Assembly: GCA_024402025.1 (NCBI GenBank)
Contig: JAKSJY010000007.1
Coordinates: 1 to 38,009, forward strand
Source of the DNA: Bacteroidales bacterium
Lineage (GTDB): Bacteria > Bacteroidota > Bacteroidia > Bacteroidales > UBA932
DNA length: 38,009 nt
Reading direction: 5' to 3'
Shown here: piece after piece, positions 34,513-38,009 of the stretch
Position numbering within the stretch: the stretch's first letter is position 1
How the letters are laid out: each line of letters begins with the position of its first letter
The notes under the pieces: model-generated
What the model was told of the DNA's origin: nothing
Database searches by the model: none
The model's input: the letters and a program-made list of their open reading frames with translations, nothing else
Made by a program: the position numbers and the translations under genes

Positions 34513-37116
34513 ATGAGAAAGATTATTTTGCCATCTGCATTCTTCCTGCTTTCATTTCTGGCGATTTCCTGCTCGAAGCAGGAGCTGTCGATGGGAAACA
34601 ATGCGGGGGAAAAACCGAAGGTGGAAAAAGTCTCGGATGTGGCAGGCCTGCGGGACAATGCCATAGTCGAACTGACGGACGAAATGGCTGCAGAACTGGA
34701 GAAAACAGGTACAAAAAGCATTCTCGGCAATACAGGTTCGGAATTCAGCAAAGCAATGACAACCATAGGTGCGCTGAAACTTGAAAGACTATTTCCCGAT
34801 GCGGGGAAATTCGAGGCAAGACACAGGGCTTACGGTCTGCATAGATTCTACAGAATCGAATATGACGGGACTCCGGGACTGAATGTAATCAGGATACTTG
34901 AAAACGTGGAAGGAATCACCCACGTCGAGAAGGAAAGGCCGTTGGGTTGCAACTCGTTTTTCAATGACCCCCAATACAAAAGGCAGTGGGACTTTTACAA
35001 TGACGGATCCCTGGGAAAAAACTATAAGGCCGGAGCGGACATAAACGTGGAAAGAGTATGGAAGAACTTCACCTGCGGAAGCAACGGCGTACTTGTTTGT
35101 GTTGAAGACATAGGCGTCGATCTCACCCACGAGGATCTAAAGGACATCTGTTTGCTTCCCGGCGAGAACGGCAGCAAATGTTTCATCAACAACAATGTCG
35201 GATACAATATAGTCCCGGGGGACCACGGCACACACGTGGCGGGGACAATTGCCGCAATAAACAACAATGGCAAAGGCATATGCGGAATCGCCGGCGGGAA
35301 CGACGGGAAGGGTGGAGTCAGAATAATGTCCTGTGAAGTGTTGCGGGAGGATCCCGACGACCCGGACAAGGCAATACAGGGGAACCAGTACAATGCAATG
35401 GTATGGGCTGCAGACCACGGAGCGGTAATTTCGCAGAACAGCTGGGGGTATGTTTACGATTCGGAAATAGATGCAGGCAAGGGAAGTGCGGGAAGTATGA
35501 AAACAGCCATCAATTACTTTATCGAGAATGCCGGCATAGGGCTGGACGGGGTGCAGAACGGCCCGATGAAGGGCGGAGTGGTTTTCTTCTCGGCTGGAAA
35601 CGAAGGATGGAAATACGGATGGCCGGCCGCATACGATGGAAACGGCAAATGCATCGCAGTCGGAGCAACCGGGCCTGACAATACCAAAGCATACTATTCA
35701 AACTATGGGGATTGGGTCGACATATGCGCTCCGGGCGGAGACAACAAAGAAGGAGCCTTGATATACAGCTGCTTTGCCGGGAACAAATACGGCACAATGC
35801 AGGGCACGTCGATGGCTTGTCCGCACGTCAGCGGAGTTGCGGCGCTGCTGGTATCCTACTTCGGAGGACCCGGATTCACAAATGACATGCTCAGCGAGCG
35901 GCTGCTGGGCGGAGCGAACAGGGATGCCGTTCGTGCGGCGTCCAAAATAGGCCCGCTTCTGGATGCGTACGGAGCATTTACTTATGGAGACAAGACGGCC
36001 CCTGAAAAGGTTGAAGGACCTTCATTCCAAGTGGAGTCAAACAAGGTGACAGTAAAGTTCAAAGCCCCCTCCGACACCGACAAACCGGCTTACAGCATTA
36101 CCGTTGCATATGGGGAAAAACCGGATGCACTGTCCGGAAGTTTCACGTATGTAATACCCTCGGAAGTTTCCATCGGAGATGAGATTTCTTTTCCCGTCGA
36201 ATTCGACAAGTTCGACCGGACTTATTTCCTGTCCCTGAGGGCAAACGACTATCAGCACAACAGTTCCGAGGCTACGGAAGCTTTCGAAATCCGGACAGGC
36301 GCCAATTCCAGCCCGAAAATCGAAAGCACCTACGACGGAGGCTACATAATCAAGGCCCACGAAAAATTGAAAGTCGAATACACCGTCTCGGACCCGGAGG
36401 GCCACGACCTGACAGTGGACATTGAAACGGGAAGCGACGCCGTAACATTCGAATCGCTCAGGAACAACCAATATTCCCTTACGTTCACGGGGAACAAAGC
36501 CCCGGCCGGCACATACAGTGCTTCGATAAAGGCAACGGACCAATACGGAGCGGAAACGGTTCTCCCGATTGAATACACGTTGCTGGAGAATCACGCACCT
36601 GTCATTTTGAAACAAGTGGAGAACTTCTATTTCGACAATCTGAATGACAAGTCCACCCTGACCGGACTTTCAGATTATTTCTCCGACGAGGATGGGGAAA
36701 AACTGACGATTTCCTCGCAGATCAGCGACAAAAAGATTGCCAACCTTTTCATTTCCGCGGATGAAATGATTGTCAGCCCACTTGCTTTCGGTCTTTCGGA
36801 TGCATCCATCACGGCAAAAGATGCCTGCGGTGCGACCACAACCATCGAATTCAAGGTTCTGGTCAGGGACAGGAGGTTCTCGTTCGACCTGTACCCTAAT
36901 CCTGCAACGGATTACCTGTTCGTCCGACCGGGCGAACAAGGCGAGTACAACGTACGCATTACAGGTTCCACAGGAGCTGAAATCCTGAACACCACAGCCT
37001 CGTTCTCCCCTTTCGAACCGCTGAAGCTCTCACTGAAAGGAATTCCCGGAGGAATTTACCAGATAAGGGTTTCCGGAAACGGAATCAATGACATCTATTC
37101 ATTTGCAAAGAAATAG
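34513..37116 (+). CDS. S8 (subtilisin-like) serine protease lipoprotein with type IX secretion C-terminal domain
   Basis: The 867-residue protein starts with a lipoprotein signal (lipobox LAISC, Cys20). Residues about 50-145 look like a propeptide. The catalytic domain (about 175-490) has the full triad, Asp199 (EDIG in place of the usual DTG), His238 (DHGTHVAG) and Ser433 (GTSMACPHVSG), with oxyanion Asn363 (SAGNEG). Two or three immunoglobulin-like domains follow (about 497-785), including cadherin-like SDPEGHDL and SDYFSDEDGEKL segments. Residues 788-867 match a type A type IX secretion signal: LYPNPATDYL at the start and PGGIYQIRVSG near the end. A lipobox plus a type IX tail is unusual. 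The gene lies next to a PorV/PorQ-like barrel and downstream of SusCD. Confidence 0.9.
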   Translation: MRKIILPSAFFLLSFLAISCSKQELSMGNNAGEKPKVEKVSDVAGLRDNAIVELTDEMAAELEKTGTKSILGNTGSEFSKAMTTIGALKLERLFPDAGKFEARHRAYGLHRFYRIEYDGTPGLNVIRILENVEGITHVEKERPLGCNSFFNDPQYKRQWDFYNDGSLGKNYKAGADINVERVWKNFTCGSNGVLVCVEDIGVDLTHEDLKDICLLPGENGSKCFINNNVGYNIVPGDHGTHVAGTIAAINNNGKGICGIAGGNDGKGGVRIMSCEVLREDPDDPDKAIQGNQYNAMVWAADHGAVISQNSWGYVYDSEIDAGKGSAGSMKTAINYFIENAGIGLDGVQNGPMKGGVVFFSAGNEGWKYGWPAAYDGNGKCIAVGATGPDNTKAYYSNYGDWVDICAPGGDNKEGALIYSCFAGNKYGTMQGTSMACPHVSGVAALLVSYFGGPGFTNDMLSERLLGGANRDAVRAASKIGPLLDAYGAFTYGDKTAPEKVEGPSFQVESNKVTVKFKAPSDTDKPAYSITVAYGEKPDALSGSFTYVIPSEVSIGDEISFPVEFDKFDRTYFLSLRANDYQHNSSEATEAFEIRTGANSSPKIESTYDGGYIIKAHEKLKVEYTVSDPEGHDLTVDIETGSDAVTFESLRNNQYSLTFTGNKAPAGTYSASIKATDQYGAETVLPIEYTLLENHAPVILKQVENFYFDNLNDKSTLTGLSDYFSDEDGEKLTISSQISDKKIANLFISADEMIVSPLAFGLSDASITAKDACGATTTIEFKVLVRDRRFSFDLYPNPATDYLFVRPGEQGEYNVRITGSTGAEILNTTASFSPFEPLKLSLKGIPGGIYQIRVSGNGINDIYSFAKK

Positions 37117-37121
37117 AGAGT

Positions 37122-37955
37122 ATGAAAAAAATAATGTTTGCTATTTTTGTCCTAGTATTCGGACAGGCGGCCCTTGCTCAAAGTCTGACCTCCTCACTTC
37201 TTCCCACCGATGCGCGAAGCATGGCTCTGGGAGGAATGGATGTTCCCTGTCCTACTGACGGGATAGACGTCAGGCTTTCCTTCGGGAAGTGGGCTCCATA
37301 CACGTCGAACAGTACGATTGCAGGGGTAAAGATATCGTATGCCAGGTCAGGGAGATTCGTTGCCGGTTTGGACCTTTCAAGCATAAAGGGACAGCAATAC
37401 AACATTTCCAATGAATCCGGCACCGTAAAGGAACTCTATTCTCCAAGCGATACATATTTCGGAGTCTTCGGCGAACTCTCCTTCAATGAGTCATTCTACG
37501 GCAAGGCGGAAATCAAGGGTGCCGTCTCAAACATCGGCAACAACGCATCGGGATTCTCAGTGCTCGGAATACTCAAGGCAGGGTACCGAAGCGCCGGACT
37601 TGACGCAGGAGTTTCGCTTCAGGCCGGGGGCCCCATCAGCTATGGCGGACCGTCATATTCCACACCCCTTGTAGTAAAGGCGGAAGCCTCCTACTCTGTT
37701 TCATCCCTGACAGGGTTGTGCGAACTGGGATACGAAGCGGTCAGCGGCACCCCAATCGCCGGGATTGGCGCGCAATACAAGATAAAGGACATAATCGGCA
37801 TCCAGGCCGGTTACCATTTCGGAAAGGTGGTGCCGTCCTTCCTTTCACTCGGAATCGGAGCCTCATACAGAGGCATAAGCATCAATGCCGCCTACCTTCT
37901 CCTTAACAAGGACCTCGGCAACAGTTTCATGCTTACACTCGGCTGCAATTTCTAA
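37122..37955 (+). CDS. PorV/PorQ-like outer-membrane beta-barrel protein
   Basis: The 277-residue protein has a signal peptide (MKKIMFAIFVLVFGQAALAQ) followed at once by TDARSMALGG, the hallmark start of PorV/PorQ and related FadL-like barrels of Bacteroidota. The rest alternates short strands and ends in Leu-Gly-Cys-Asn-Phe with a C-terminal Phe. PorV and PorQ are type IX secretion components: PorV shuttles cargo to the attachment complex. The gene is five bases after the protease, whose C-terminal domain is a type IX signal, so a dedicated partner role is attractive. The protein is shorter than PorV and could be another member of the wider barrel family. Confidence 0.72.
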   Translation: MKKIMFAIFVLVFGQAALAQSLTSSLLPTDARSMALGGMDVPCPTDGIDVRLSFGKWAPYTSNSTIAGVKISYARSGRFVAGLDLSSIKGQQYNISNESGTVKELYSPSDTYFGVFGELSFNESFYGKAEIKGAVSNIGNNASGFSVLGILKAGYRSAGLDAGVSLQAGGPISYGGPSYSTPLVVKAEASYSVSSLTGLCELGYEAVSGTPIAGIGAQYKIKDIIGIQAGYHFGKVVPSFLSLGIGASYRGISINAAYLLLNKDLGNSFMLTLGCNF

Positions 37956-37963
37956 AAAAAGAA

Positions 37964-37997
37964 GAACGCCGGACTGATTTTCATCAATCCGGCGTTC
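37964..37997 (-). terminator. Intrinsic terminator, best oriented for a minus-strand transcript entering from the right
   Basis: GAACGCCGGA and TCCGGCGTTC (outer arms) pair fully, and with one mismatch the stem continues to about 15 bp around a TTTC loop. On the minus strand the hairpin is followed by TTCTTCTTTTTTT; on the plus strand no T-run follows. It therefore suggests a convergent minus-strand gene beyond the window, while possibly also ending the protease-barrel transcript. Confidence 0.65.
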
Positions 37998-38009
37998 CGA
38001 AAAGCGGCG

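Noticed and set aside
28878..37955. Classical polysaccharide utilisation locus
   Set aside because: No glycoside hydrolase, polysaccharide lyase, sulfatase or hybrid two-component regulator is present in the window.

Overview
This 38 kb window is a stretch of chromosome from a member of the Bacteroidota, most likely the order Bacteroidales. The evidence is a SusC/SusD pair, a protease with a type IX secretion tail beside a PorV/PorQ-like barrel, an RseC-RnfBCDGEA cluster, few Shine-Dalgarno sequences, and repeated copies of the Bacteroidota -7 promoter element TAnnTTTG. Nothing in the sequence allows a species call. I see no phage, insertion sequence, CRISPR array or plasmid genes.

Layout. 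1-9.4 kb: a lipoprotein with a LamG-like domain and a glycerophosphodiesterase domain, and exonuclease III (+); a rRNA-methyltransferase-like protein, cysS and tRNA-Arg(UCU) (-); a two-gene polar amino acid ABC importer (-); glyA (+). 9.4-24.9 kb: fifteen minus-strand genes with almost no spacing. Read 5' to 3' they are alaS, an LptF/G-Fmt fusion, two M23 peptidases, a MerR regulator, a zinc-ribbon coiled-coil protein, dnaB, rseC, rnfB, C, D, G, E, A, and a small outer-membrane barrel. 25.0-28.6 kb: another barrel gene (-) diverges from a membrane polyferredoxin and a Tat-exported aldo/keto reductase with ferredoxin clusters (+). 28.9-38.0 kb: SusC, SusD and a Calx-beta-like lipoprotein, a terminator, then a subtilisin-like protease with a type IX tail and a PorV/PorQ-like barrel.

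How the genes work together. The Rnf genes encode an ion-translocating ferredoxin:NAD oxidoreductase. Downstream, the polyferredoxin/aldo-keto reductase pair looks like a second redox module that carries electrons across the membrane. The SusCD block has no glycoside hydrolase; its only nearby enzyme is a protease, so protein or peptide uptake is a reasonable but unproven role.

The most unusual points are: the in-frame fusion of an LPS-export permease to methionyl-tRNA formyltransferase; an amino acid importer whose binding domain has its two halves in reversed order and whose ATPase has a GHKL-like tail; the fused polyferredoxin with an internal Tat motif; and a protease with both a lipobox and a type IX secretion tail.
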